Assembly: GCA_963753685.1 (NCBI GenBank)
Contig: CAVWDE010000005.1
Location: 186,001-250,000 of the forward strand
From: DATAOG01 sp963753685
GTDB lineage: Bacteria > Pseudomonadota > Alphaproteobacteria > Geminicoccales > Geminicoccaceae
DNA: 64,000 nucleotides
Direction: 5' to 3'
Of this stretch, positions 8,933 through 17,600 are shown in pieces (position 1 is the first letter of the stretch; the number at the start of each line of letters is the position of its first letter). A program made the translations under genes and the position numbers. Under the pieces are notes generated by a model. The model did no database searches. It saw only the letters and a program-made list of their open reading frames with translations, and was not told where the DNA came from.

Positions 8933-9910
8933 TCATTTGATCACGCCGATGTCCTTCGAGATCTCGCGCATCTTGGCGACCTGGTCCTGGACGAAGCTCT
9001 GGAAGTCGGCGCCGCCGCGCCAGATCGGCGTCAGGCCGTTGTCGAGCGCGATCTTCTGCCATTGCGGGCTGTCGAACACCTTCTTGAGCGTGTCGACCCA
9101 GAAGGTGTAGGCCTCATCCGGCACCTTGCCGCCGGTGTAGAAGCCACGCCAGTTGTAGCCGGTGACGTCGAAGCCCTGGCTCTTGGCGGTCGGCAGCGTG
9201 GCATACTTGCCGGGCAGCGGCTCGTCGCTCATCACCGCCAGCACCTTGACCTGCTTGGCGTCGACGAAGCCCGCGATCTCGCCGAGGTCGGTCGAGACCG
9301 AGGCGAGGAAGCCGCCCAGCATCTGGGTCACCGCATCGGTGCCGCCGTCGTACTGGACCCAGCGGATCTTCGCGAGGTCCTTGTTCGGCACGCCGGCCGC
9401 CTGGGCGAGCAGCAGCAGCCGGAGATGATCCCAGCCGCCGACCGCGCTCGAGCCGCCGAACACGACCGAGCTCGGATCGGCCTTGATCGCCTTCACCAGG
9501 TCATCCAGCGTCTGATAGGGCGAGTCCGGCTTGACCAGGACGACGCCGGAATCGGCGTAGAGCATCCCCAGCCAGCGCATCGCGTCCATGTCGGCCGGGT
9601 AGCGGTTCTGGGCGATCTGGGTGATCCCGACCGTGCTGGTCGCGACGATCAGGTTGGGGTCTTTGCTGCGCTTGGAGAGGACGTTGGCGTAGGCGGTGGC
9701 ACCGGTGCCGCCTGGCATGTTGGTGACCTGCACGGTGCCCGGCACGAGGCCCAGGTCGGAGAGCAGCTTGCTGACCTGGCGGCAGGTGAAGTCCCAGCCG
9801 CCGCCGGGGTTGGCGGGTGCGATGCATTCCACGTTCTGCGGCGTGAAGGCGGCAAGGAACAGGCCGGCGGTCAAAGTCGCCGCTACCAGGGCGGTCTTGC
9901 GCAGGAACAT
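8933..9910 (-). CDS. tctC: TctC-family periplasmic binding protein
   Basis: 325 residues from ATG 9910, with GGGAG seven bases upstream. There is a signal peptide (KTALVAATLTAGLFLAAFTP), then ECIAPANPGGGWDFTCRQVSKLL, the conserved first binding loop, and NMPGGTGATAYANVL for the second. FGGSSAVGGWDHLRLLLLA and WRGFYTGGKVPDEAY complete the family pattern. It would capture a carboxylic acid in the periplasm and deliver it to TctAB; the ligand is not predictable because this family is greatly expanded in Proteobacteria. The 218-base gap to the divergent globin holds the promoters of both. Confidence 0.9.
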   Translation of the reverse strand: MFLRKTALVAATLTAGLFLAAFTPQNVECIAPANPGGGWDFTCRQVSKLLSDLGLVPGTVQVTNMPGGTGATAYANVLSKRSKDPNLIVATSTVGITQIAQNRYPADMDAMRWLGMLYADSGVVLVKPDSPYQTLDDLVKAIKADPSSVVFGGSSAVGGWDHLRLLLLAQAAGVPNKDLAKIRWVQYDGGTDAVTQMLGGFLASVSTDLGEIAGFVDAKQVKVLAVMSDEPLPGKYATLPTAKSQGFDVTGYNWRGFYTGGKVPDEAYTFWVDTLKKVFDSPQWQKIALDNGLTPIWRGGADFQSFVQDQVAKMREISKDIGVIK

Positions 9911-10128
9911 CGGATCGTCTCCCTTGTCGTTCGGCCTCGCGGTCGGTGGGCATCCGGACGCAACTGGCTCGGCCCGGATCTTTCCGCAATTCGGCCGGGC
10001 AATCCACCCCTGTTGCTGAAACAATTGAAACCTTGCCGGACATCGTTCTGTAACCGAAGCCCTGCAATCTGCGCCGGATCGCCGCTTCGGGCAATGTCGT
10101 CCGGCCGGCGCGCGGGAGGGACCCTGCC

Positions 10129-10563
10129 ATGACACCGGAGCAGATCCTGCTGGTGCGGAGCAGCTTCGCCAGGCTCGGAGCCCATGGCGACGTCGTCGCC
10201 GCCATGTTCTACGAACGCCTGTTCGCGCTCGACCCGGGACTGCGGCGCCTGTTCCGCAGCACCGACCTCACGGCGCAGCGCGCCCGACTGATGGCCGCGC
10301 TCAGGACCGTGGTCGACGGGCTCGACCGGCTTGATCAGATCCTTCCGGCGGTACGTGAGCTCGGTCGGCGCCATGGCGCCTACGGCGTCGAGCCGGAGCA
10401 CTACGCCACGGTCGGCTCGGCCCTGATCTGGACCCTCGAGCAGGCGCTCGGCATCCACTTCACCCCGGCCGCCCGGCGGGCCTGGGTGGACGCCTACAGC
10501 CTGCTCGCCTGGACCATGGTCGCGGCCGCCGAGGCCGACCTCCGCGACCGTCTCGCCGCCTAG
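10129..10563 (+). CDS. Single-domain bacterial haemoglobin
   Basis: 144 residues, the full length of one globin domain. Helix A text TPEQILLVRSSFARL, then MFYERLFALDPGLRRLF (B-C-CD with the usual Tyr/Phe positions) and the proximal region RRHGAYGVEPEHYATVGSALIWTLEQAL, in which His of RRHGAYGV is the expected haem-iron ligand. It resembles the haem domain of flavohaemoglobins and Vitreoscilla-type haemoglobin, with no reductase domain attached. A role in oxygen handling or nitric oxide detoxification is usual. Its TAG stop shares the four-base CTAG with the stop of the convergent decarboxylase. Confidence 0.9.
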   Translation: MTPEQILLVRSSFARLGAHGDVVAAMFYERLFALDPGLRRLFRSTDLTAQRARLMAALRTVVDGLDRLDQILPAVRELGRRHGAYGVEPEHYATVGSALIWTLEQALGIHFTPAARRAWVDAYSLLAWTMVAAAEADLRDRLAA

Positions 10564-11981
10564 CGGGTCAGCCCCCGGGCGGTCTCGGTGGTCAGCTGCC
10601 ACGCGCGCTCGACGTGGGCGCGCGTGGTGCTGAGCTGGCCGATCGTGAACCGGATCACGTAGCGGCCGCGCACCCGGTTCTGGGTGAGGTAGACGCGGCC
10701 GCTGTCGTTCAGCGCGTGCAGCAGGCGCTCGTTGAGCGCGTCGAGCGCGGCGTCGCCTTCGACCTCCGGCGGCCGGTAGCGGAACGAGAGCAGAGCAAGG
10801 CTCGGCGGTGAGGTCAGCTCGAAGTCGGGCTCGGCGCGGATCCAGTCGGCGAGTTCGGCCGTCCAGGCGATGTGCTCGCGAAGCATCGTCTGGAGCCGCT
10901 CGACGCCGTAGCTCCGGATCACGAACCAGAGCTTGAGGGCCCGGAACCGGCGCCCGAGCGGCACGCTCCAGTCCCGATAGTCGATCACCCGGCCGACCTC
11001 GCGCGACTTCAGGAAGGCGGGCAAAATCGAGAGCGTGCGGATCAGGGCGTCCGGGTCGCGCACGAAATGCGCCGAGCAGTCGAAGTTCGTCAAAAGCCAC
11101 TTGTGCGGGTTGAAGACGAAGCTGTCGGCCGCCTCGATGCCCTGGATCATCCAGCGCTGCTCCTCCAGGAGCAAGGCACTGCCGGCCCAGGCGGCATCGA
11201 CATGGAGATAGAGCCCGTGCTGGCGGCAAATGTCGCCGATCGGCCGTAGCGGGTCAATGGCGCCAACCCCGGTCGTGCCGAGGCTCGCCAGCACGCCCGC
11301 CGGCCGCCGGCCGTCCGCGAGGTCCGCCCGGACCGCCGCCGCGAGCGCGTCGGGGCGCATCGCGAAACGGGCGTCGGTCGCGATCAGGCGCAGGCTCTGG
11401 CGCCCCAGGCCCGCGATCTTGATCGCCTTCTCGATCGAGGAATGCGCCTCCTCGGAGGTGTAGAAGCAGAGCTGCGGGCCGCCTGCCAGGCCCTGCTCGT
11501 TCGCCCCCCAGTCGGTCGCCCGCTCGCGCGCGACCAGGACCGCGCAGAGCGTCGCGCTCGACGCGCTGTCCTGGATCACGCCCGTGAAGCCTTCCGGCAG
11601 GCCGATCATCTGGCGCAGCCAGTCGAGCACGCGGGTCTCGAGCTCGGTCGCCGCGGGCGAGGTCTGCCAGAGCATGCACTGGGCGCCGAGCGTCGCGGTC
11701 AGCATCTCGGCGAGCACCGAGGGCGGGCTCGAGTTGGCGGGGAAATAAGCGAAGAAATTCGGGGACTGCCAGTGGGTCATGCCCGGCAGGAGGATGCGCT
11801 CGAAGTCGGCGAAGATCCGCTCCAGCGGTTCGCCCGTGGCCGGCGGCGTCGCGGGCAGTTGGCCAGCGATCTCGCCTGGCTCGACCTGGGCGCGCACAGG
11901 GTATTGCTCGATGCTCGCCAGATAGTCCGCCATCCAGTCGACCAGCCGATGGGCGTGTCGACGAAACTCGTCCAGGTCCAT
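10560..11981 (-). CDS. PLP-dependent group II amino acid decarboxylase (aromatic-L-amino-acid decarboxylase type)
   Basis: 473 residues from ATG 11981. Family hallmarks occur in order: HWQSPNFFAYFPANSS near 80, VIQDSASSATLCA (cofactor phosphate loop), YTSEEAHSSIEKAIKIAGLG, LGTTGVGAIDPL, LHVDAAWAGSALL (Asp binding the pyridine nitrogen) and FNPHKWLLTNFDCS with the Schiff-base Lys. These motifs fit the DOPA/tryptophan/phenylalanine decarboxylase family; the exact amino acid cannot be read. Longer upstream frames to 12248 lack coding character. It is convergent with the globin and the stop codons overlap. Confidence 0.9.
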   Translation of the reverse strand: MDLDEFRRHAHRLVDWMADYLASIEQYPVRAQVEPGEIAGQLPATPPATGEPLERIFADFERILLPGMTHWQSPNFFAYFPANSSPPSVLAEMLTATLGAQCMLWQTSPAATELETRVLDWLRQMIGLPEGFTGVIQDSASSATLCAVLVARERATDWGANEQGLAGGPQLCFYTSEEAHSSIEKAIKIAGLGRQSLRLIATDARFAMRPDALAAAVRADLADGRRPAGVLASLGTTGVGAIDPLRPIGDICRQHGLYLHVDAAWAGSALLLEEQRWMIQGIEAADSFVFNPHKWLLTNFDCSAHFVRDPDALIRTLSILPAFLKSREVGRVIDYRDWSVPLGRRFRALKLWFVIRSYGVERLQTMLREHIAWTAELADWIRAEPDFELTSPPSLALLSFRYRPPEVEGDAALDALNERLLHALNDSGRVYLTQNRVRGRYVIRFTIGQLSTTRAHVERAWQLTTETARGLTR

Positions 11982-12156
11982 GGCGTGTCCTCCCGCGCGC
12001 GACGTGACCGCCCGCTCTTTGCCGCCGCCGTTCTCTAGCACGCCGTCCCGTCCGCGAGGAATTCCGAACGGGCGGCCTGTCGGGCACGAAACCTTAAGCT
12101 CGACGGCCGCATTCTGAAGGGTGCCATGCGCGGCGAGCGAAAGGTGGTGGGTTCGG

Positions 12157-14307
12157 ATGTTCCTGACGGCTGGCCCCGAGGAGCTGCGCGCGTTGCTCGA
12201 CGCCTTCGGGATGCCGATGTTCGTAGTGGACGTCGAGCCGGACGGCACGCTCCGCTATGTCGCGATCAACGCGGCGCTCGAGGCGGCGCTCGGCCGGTCG
12301 GGCGCGGAGCTGGTCGGCAAGTGCCCGAAGGACTGCCTGGCACCCGAGGTCCTGGCGCAGGTGATCGGTCACTACCGGACCTGCATCGCGACCGGGCGAA
12401 TGGTCCAGTACGAGGTCGACCTCAAGGGACCGGTCGAGCACTACCGGACCACGCTGTCGCCGCTGGTGGCAGACGGCCGCGTCATCCGACTGATCGCGGT
12501 CACCGTCGACATCAGCGATCTGCGCCGCGCCGAGCTCGCGCGACAGGTGAGTGAGCAGCGGCTGGCGATCGCGCTCGACGCGGCCGACGCCGGCCTCTAC
12601 GACATCGACCTGAAGAGCGGCAAGGCGAGCTACAACGCGCGCGCCGAGACCATGCTGGGCTACGCTCCGGGCGAGCTCAGCAGCAGCGCCGAGCCGTTTC
12701 ACGAGCGGGTCCACCCCGACGACCGGGCGGCGATGCATCAGCGCCTGGAGGACCACGTCGACGGCCGCGCCCCGATCTGCCGGTCCGAGCACCGCCACCG
12801 CATGAAGGACGGCAGCTGGCGCTGGATGATGGCATCCGGCAAGGTGATCGAGCGCGACCCCGACGGCACGCCGCGGCGGCTCCTGGGCATCCGGATCGAC
12901 AGCCACGACCGCAAGTGCGCGGAGCTGCTGGTCGAGCAGATGGCGGTCCAGGACACGCTCACCGGCCTGCCCAACCGCCTTCGTTTCGACCAGGAGCTGG
13001 AGCGCGCCCGCGCGCAGGCGGCGCGCAGCGGGCGGCGCGCCGCCCTGCTGGTGTTCGATCTGGACCATTTCAAGGAGGTCAACGACACGTTCGGCCACTC
13101 GGCCGGGGATGCGCTGCTGGTCGAGGTCGGCAAGCGCCTGCGGCGCTGCGTGCGCGCGAACGACCTGGTCGCCAGGCTGGGCGGCGACGAATTCGCGATC
13201 ATCGCCGGCGAGCACGACGATCCGCAAGGCGTCGCCGCCCTCGCCGAGCGCGTGGTCAAGACCCTTTGCGAACCCTTCGCCTTCAACGGCACGCTCCTGC
13301 GCACCGGGGCCAGCATGGGCGTCACGATCCTGCCGGACGACCGCGGCGACAACGAGCAGCTGCTGGCGCATGCCGACGTCGCGCTCTATGCCGCCAAGAG
13401 CGGCGGCCGCGGGGGCTGGCGACTGTACGACCGCTCGATGCACGATGCGGTGCAGCAGCGCCGGTCGCTCGAAAGCGAGCTCCGCGACGCGCTCGAGGGC
13501 GGCGCCTTCGAGCTCCACTACCAGCCCGTGATCGATCTTCGCCGCCGCAGCGTCGCCAGCGTGGAGGCGCTGCTGCGCTGGAACCGTCCGGGGCGCGGCC
13601 TGATCCCGCCGGCCGAGTTCCTCCCGCTGGCGGAGACCAGCGGCTTGATCGTGCCGCTGACCGAATGGGTGCTGCGCCAGGCCCTGACGCAGGCCCACCT
13701 CTGGCAGACGCCGCGGTTGCGCAATCTCGGTGTCGCGGTCAACCTGTCCAGGCGGCCGCTCAAGACCGCAGGGCTGATCGACTTCGTCGTGCGCACGCTC
13801 GCGACCACCGGCACCGAGCCGCGGCACCTGATCGTCGAGGTGACCGAAACCTCGCTCGCCGACGAGACCCATACCGTGCCGGTGCTCAATGCGCTCCGCC
13901 GCCTCGGCGTCCAGGTCGCGGTCGACGATTTCGGCACCGGCTATTCCTCGATGGGCCGGCTCAGGGACCTGCCGGTCGACCGGCTCAAGGTCGACCGCTC
14001 GTTCGTCGCCGACATGATCGCCGACCGCAGCCGCGCGGCGATCGTCGAGAGCATGATCAAGCTCGCCGACAGCCTGAATGTGCGGGTCGTGGCGGAGGGC
14101 ATCGAGACCGATGCTCAGCTGCGCCTGCTCGAGCAGCTCGGTTGCCACGAAGGCCAGGGCTTCGTGTTCGCCCGACCGATGCCGGCGGCAGAACTCGCCG
14201 GCTGGGTCGAGCGCTGGTCCGCGCCGCGCGCGGGCGCTAAAGCGGTTCGCCGTCCCGCCTCCCGAAGCGCCCATCGTCGGGTCAAGGTCGCGGCCGGCGG
14301 CGCCTGA
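12157..14307 (+). CDS. PAS-PAS-GGDEF-EAL cyclic-di-GMP turnover protein
   Basis: 716 residues from ATG 12157, chosen for the AAGGTGG site nine bases upstream; a GTG at 12121 is also in frame. There are two PAS domains: about 10-125 (FGMPMFVVDVEPDGTLRYVAIN) and about 130-255 (a PAS_3-like fold, RMKDGSWRWMMASGKVIER). The cyclase domain has LGGDEF at about 341, the intact active site. The phosphodiesterase domain has EALLRW at about 469 and the later DDFGTGYSSMGRL and GIETDAQL motifs. Both halves look competent, so it may make or break c-di-GMP depending on PAS input. No membrane segments, so it is probably cytosolic. The gene stands alone. Confidence 0.92.
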   Translation: MFLTAGPEELRALLDAFGMPMFVVDVEPDGTLRYVAINAALEAALGRSGAELVGKCPKDCLAPEVLAQVIGHYRTCIATGRMVQYEVDLKGPVEHYRTTLSPLVADGRVIRLIAVTVDISDLRRAELARQVSEQRLAIALDAADAGLYDIDLKSGKASYNARAETMLGYAPGELSSSAEPFHERVHPDDRAAMHQRLEDHVDGRAPICRSEHRHRMKDGSWRWMMASGKVIERDPDGTPRRLLGIRIDSHDRKCAELLVEQMAVQDTLTGLPNRLRFDQELERARAQAARSGRRAALLVFDLDHFKEVNDTFGHSAGDALLVEVGKRLRRCVRANDLVARLGGDEFAIIAGEHDDPQGVAALAERVVKTLCEPFAFNGTLLRTGASMGVTILPDDRGDNEQLLAHADVALYAAKSGGRGGWRLYDRSMHDAVQQRRSLESELRDALEGGAFELHYQPVIDLRRRSVASVEALLRWNRPGRGLIPPAEFLPLAETSGLIVPLTEWVLRQALTQAHLWQTPRLRNLGVAVNLSRRPLKTAGLIDFVVRTLATTGTEPRHLIVEVTETSLADETHTVPVLNALRRLGVQVAVDDFGTGYSSMGRLRDLPVDRLKVDRSFVADMIADRSRAAIVESMIKLADSLNVRVVAEGIETDAQLRLLEQLGCHEGQGFVFARPMPAAELAGWVERWSAPRAGAKAVRRPASRSAHRRVKVAAGGA

Positions 14308-14429
14308 CCGTCGCGCCCCACATCGGTCCGAAATCCTCGCGAGCCGTCGACTCTGGCCAAGCCGGAGCGCGCAGGCCATGCTGCGCGCTGACGGCATCGG
14401 GTCAGGCAGGGCAGACGACGGGGGGAGCC

Positions 14430-15584
14430 ATGACGGAACGGCGGATCGGCATCATCATGCACGGCGTGACCGGGCGGATGGGCATGAACCAGCATCTGCT
14501 CCGCTCGGTGCTCGCGATCCGCGACCAGGGCGGCGTTCCGCTCGCGGACGGCACGCGCCTGCTCCCTGATCCGCTCCTGGTCGGCCGCGATCGGCGGAAG
14601 CTCGAGGCGCTGGCGGAGGCGCACGGGATCGCGCGCTGGACCCTGGACCTCGACGCAGCGCTGGCCGACCCGGACTACGAGCTGTTCTTCGATGCCGCCT
14701 CGACCCGGCTGCGCGCGAGCGTGCTGGAGCGCGCGATCGCCGCCGGCAAGCACGTCTATTGCGAGAAGCCGATCGCCGCCAACCTCGAGGGCGCGCTCGC
14801 GGTCTGGCGCGCGGCCGAGGCCGCCGGGATCAGGCACGGCGTGGTCCAGGACAAGCTCTGGCTGCCGGGGCTCTTGAAGCTCAAGATGCTGATCGAGGCT
14901 GGCTTCTTCGGACGCATCCTCGCGGTCAAGGGCGACTTCGGCTACTGGGTGTTCGAGGGCGACTGGCAGCCGGCCCAGCGGCCGTCCTGGAACTACCGCA
15001 AGGAGGACGGCGGCGGCATCATCCTCGACATGCTCTGCCACTGGCGCTACCTGCTCGACAACCTGTTCGGCGCGGTCGAAGGGGTGTTCTGCCTGGGCGC
15101 CAACCACATTCCCGAGCGGGTCGACGAGCGCGGCGAGGCCTATCTCGCCGACGCCGAGGACGCCGCCTACGCCATCTTCCGGCTCGAAGGCGGCATCGTC
15201 GCCCAGATCGCCAGCTCCTGGTGCACGCGCGTGCGCCGGGACGATCTCGTGATCTTCCAGGTCGACGGCACCCACGGCTCGGCGGTCGCGGGGCTCACCC
15301 AATGCTTCGTCCAGCCGCGGGTCGCGACCCCGCGCCCGGTCTGGAACCCGGATACCGGGCTCACGCCGGACTATCGCAGCCAGTGGCAGGAAGTGCCGGA
15401 CAACCAGACGTATTCCAACGCCTTCAAGGCCGAGTGGGAGCTTTTCCTGCGCTACCTCGCCGGCGATTTTCCCCAGTTTCGCTGGAACCTGCTGGAAGGA
15501 GCCAAGGGCGTGCAGCTGGCCGAGCTCGGCTACCAGAGCTGGACCGAGCAGCGCATGCTCGACGTGCCGCCGCTCGCGACCTGA
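14430..15584 (+). CDS. Gfo/Idh/MocA-family NAD(P)-dependent oxidoreductase
   Basis: 384 residues with a GGGGGGAGCC ribosome site. The N-terminal Rossmann fold starts IGIIMHGVTGRMG, a G-x-x-G-x-M-G form. The conserved CEKPIAANLEGAL motif supplies the catalytic Lys, and KEDGGGIILDMLCHW the downstream Asp/His region. The VQDKLWLPGLLKLK segment is unusual for sugar dehydrogenases, so the substrate may be a modified polyol or amino sugar. A second member of this superfamily lies at 28745-29914 but is only distantly similar. The next gene starts 42 bases downstream, so the two may be cotranscribed. Confidence 0.88.
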   Translation: MTERRIGIIMHGVTGRMGMNQHLLRSVLAIRDQGGVPLADGTRLLPDPLLVGRDRRKLEALAEAHGIARWTLDLDAALADPDYELFFDAASTRLRASVLERAIAAGKHVYCEKPIAANLEGALAVWRAAEAAGIRHGVVQDKLWLPGLLKLKMLIEAGFFGRILAVKGDFGYWVFEGDWQPAQRPSWNYRKEDGGGIILDMLCHWRYLLDNLFGAVEGVFCLGANHIPERVDERGEAYLADAEDAAYAIFRLEGGIVAQIASSWCTRVRRDDLVIFQVDGTHGSAVAGLTQCFVQPRVATPRPVWNPDTGLTPDYRSQWQEVPDNQTYSNAFKAEWELFLRYLAGDFPQFRWNLLEGAKGVQLAELGYQSWTEQRMLDVPPLAT

Positions 15585-15625
15585 GCTCTCGACGCCCGCA
15601 GGCGCTTGCGGCGCAAGGTCCGGAC

Positions 15626-15934
15626 ATGGCGATCGTCACGACGCTGCGGCGGCTCTGGGCCGGCCAGCTGCCGCTTGCCACCGCATTCTGGACCTGCGCG
15701 ATCATCTGGGGGACCGCGCTCAACCTCGCGGCGACACTCGCGGCGCTGGCCCTGCTGGCGGCGGGCGCACCGGCGGCCCTCGCGGCGGCGCTCGCCGCTC
15801 TCCCGATCCCCTTCAATTTTCTCGTGCTGGTCGCGGTCTGGCGGAGCGCCCAGGCCTATCAGGGGCCAAGGCTCTGGGCCGAGCTCGCGCGCGTTCTGAG
15901 CCTGATCTGGGCGCTGGCCGCCAGCGCGACCTGA
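15626..15934 (+). CDS. Small membrane protein of unknown function
   Basis: 102 residues starting at ATG 15626. Two or three membrane helices are visible: FWTCAIIWGTALNLAATLAAL, ALLAAGAPAALAAALAALPI and IPFNFLVLVAVWRSA, with a short C-terminal helix ending LIWALAASAT. It starts with a basic amphipathic TTLRRLW. There is no recognisable family. It follows the oxidoreductase gene on the same strand and precedes the ThDP enzyme by about 90 bases. Confidence 0.65.
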   Translation: MAIVTTLRRLWAGQLPLATAFWTCAIIWGTALNLAATLAALALLAAGAPAALAAALAALPIPFNFLVLVAVWRSAQAYQGPRLWAELARVLSLIWALAASAT

Positions 15935-16022
15935 GCGATGATCCTTTGCGAGCCCTCGCGCTCGCGGCGCGGCTGGGCTAGGTGAGGGGCGGGGCGCGGT
16001 GACCCCGGGGAGACAGCCTGGC

Positions 16023-17570
16023 ATGAACGGGGCGGAGAGCCTGATCAGGACCTTGATCGCGGGCGGCGTCGAGGTCTGTTTCGCCAATCCCGGCACCTCC
16101 GAGATGCACCTTCTGGCCGCGCTCGACCAGGTGCCCGGCATCCGCTCGGTGCTGGGCCTGTTCGAGGGCGTGGTGACCGGCGCCGCCGACGGCTATGCGC
16201 GCATGGCGGGCAAGCCCGCGATCACGCTTTTGCACCTCGGCCCGGGGCTCGCGAACGGGCTCGCCAACCTGCACAACGCGAGACGCGCCCGTTCGCCGGT
16301 GGTCAACATCGTGGGCGAGCACGCGACCCATCACCGGGGCCTCGCCTCGCCGCTCGAGACCGACCTCGAGGCGGTCGCCCGGCCGTTCTCCGACTGGGTA
16401 CGGACCGCCCGGACGCCGGCCGAGGTCGGCCGGGCGGCCGCCGATGCGATCGCCGCCGCGCGCACCGCGCCCGGTCTGATCGCGACCCTGATCCTGCCGG
16501 GCGATGCGGCCTGGAACCAGGGCGGCGAGCCGGTGACGAGAATAACGCCGGCGCCAGCGCCGGCCCCGGTGCCCGCGGGCCGGATCGAGGCGATCGCGAC
16601 CCTGTTGCGTTCGGGCGCGCGCTGCCTCCTGTTCATGACCGGCAAGGCGCTGAGCGAGGCGGGTCTCGCGGCCGCCGGCCGGATCGCGGCGGAGACCGGT
16701 GCGGTGCCGCTTGCCCAGATGAGCAACGCCCGCACCGAGCGCGGCGCCGGCCGGGTGCCGGTCGACCGGCTGTTCTATCCGGTCGATCAGGCGCTGGAGC
16801 AGCTGGCGGGCTTTCATCACGTGGTCCTGGTCGGCACCCGCGAGCCGACGGCGTTTTTCGCCTATCCGGGCAAGCCCAGCCGCCTCGCCCCGGAGGGGGC
16901 GGCGATCCATCGTCTGGCCGGGCCCGACGACGATCTGGTGGGCGCCCTCGAGGAGCTGGCCGATTGTCTGGGCGCGCCCCGGCAGGCGGCACCGGTCGCG
17001 GGCTTCGAGCCGCCGGCGCTGCCGCAGGGCGCGCTCACCGGCGACAAGATCGCGATCGCGGTCGCGGCGCTCTTGCCCGAGCACGCGATCGTCGCCGACG
17101 AATCGGTCTCGGTCGGGCGCAACTTCTTCGCGCTCACCCGCAACGCCCGGCCGCACAGCTGGCTGCAGGTGACCGGCGGTGCCATCGGTTGCGGCCTGCC
17201 GCTCGCGACCGGGGCGGCGATCGCCTGCCCGGAGCGCCGGGTGATCTCGCTCGAAGCCGACGGTAGCGCCATGTACACGCTGCAGGCACTCTGGACCCAG
17301 GCGCGCGAGGGCCTGGACGTGACCACGGTGATCCTCTCCAACCGCAGCTACGCGATCCTGCAGGGCGAGATGCGCAACGTCGGCGTCGAGCGCCCGGGCC
17401 CGACCGGCCGCGACATGATGGAGCTCGATCGCCCGGCGCTCGACTGGCCGGCGCTGGCCCGGGGCTCAGGGGTCGAGGCGGCGTCGACCGACGATGCCGC
17501 CGAGTTCGCCCGCGTGCTCGAGCGCAGCTTCAGCGCCCCCGGACCATTCCTGATCGAAGCCCGACTCTGA
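16023..17570 (+). CDS. ThDP-dependent enzyme, acetolactate synthase large subunit-like
   Basis: 515 residues from ATG 16023, preceded by GGGGAG; an upstream GTG at 15999 is possible. The N-terminal domain has CFANPGTSEMHLLAALDQ and the cofactor-activating Glu in LGLFEGVVTGAADGYARM. The C-terminal cofactor domain reads LEADGSAMYTLQALWTQARE followed by ILSNRSYAIL, an ADG...SN variant of the usual GDG...NN motif that is common in the MdlC-like sub-branch of IlvB homologues. No FAD-binding or regulatory-subunit features are obvious. True acetolactate synthesis is therefore doubtful; a benzoylformate-decarboxylase-like or other 2-keto acid reaction is as likely. Confidence 0.85.
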   Translation: MNGAESLIRTLIAGGVEVCFANPGTSEMHLLAALDQVPGIRSVLGLFEGVVTGAADGYARMAGKPAITLLHLGPGLANGLANLHNARRARSPVVNIVGEHATHHRGLASPLETDLEAVARPFSDWVRTARTPAEVGRAAADAIAAARTAPGLIATLILPGDAAWNQGGEPVTRITPAPAPAPVPAGRIEAIATLLRSGARCLLFMTGKALSEAGLAAAGRIAAETGAVPLAQMSNARTERGAGRVPVDRLFYPVDQALEQLAGFHHVVLVGTREPTAFFAYPGKPSRLAPEGAAIHRLAGPDDDLVGALEELADCLGAPRQAAPVAGFEPPALPQGALTGDKIAIAVAALLPEHAIVADESVSVGRNFFALTRNARPHSWLQVTGGAIGCGLPLATGAAIACPERRVISLEADGSAMYTLQALWTQAREGLDVTTVILSNRSYAILQGEMRNVGVERPGPTGRDMMELDRPALDWPALARGSGVEAASTDDAAEFARVLERSFSAPGPFLIEARL

Positions 17571-17600
17571 GTCGGAAGCTTACCTCGCCCGCGGTACCGA

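Noticed and set aside
9985..10070. Promoters of the divergent tctC and globin genes
   Set aside because: The gap is AT-richer around GAAACAATTGAAAC, but no -35/-10 pair convincing enough to annotate was found.
12094..14397. 767-residue open frame on the minus strand opposite the GGDEF-EAL gene
   Set aside because: Sense strand has intact GGDEF and EAL motifs; the antisense text has none.
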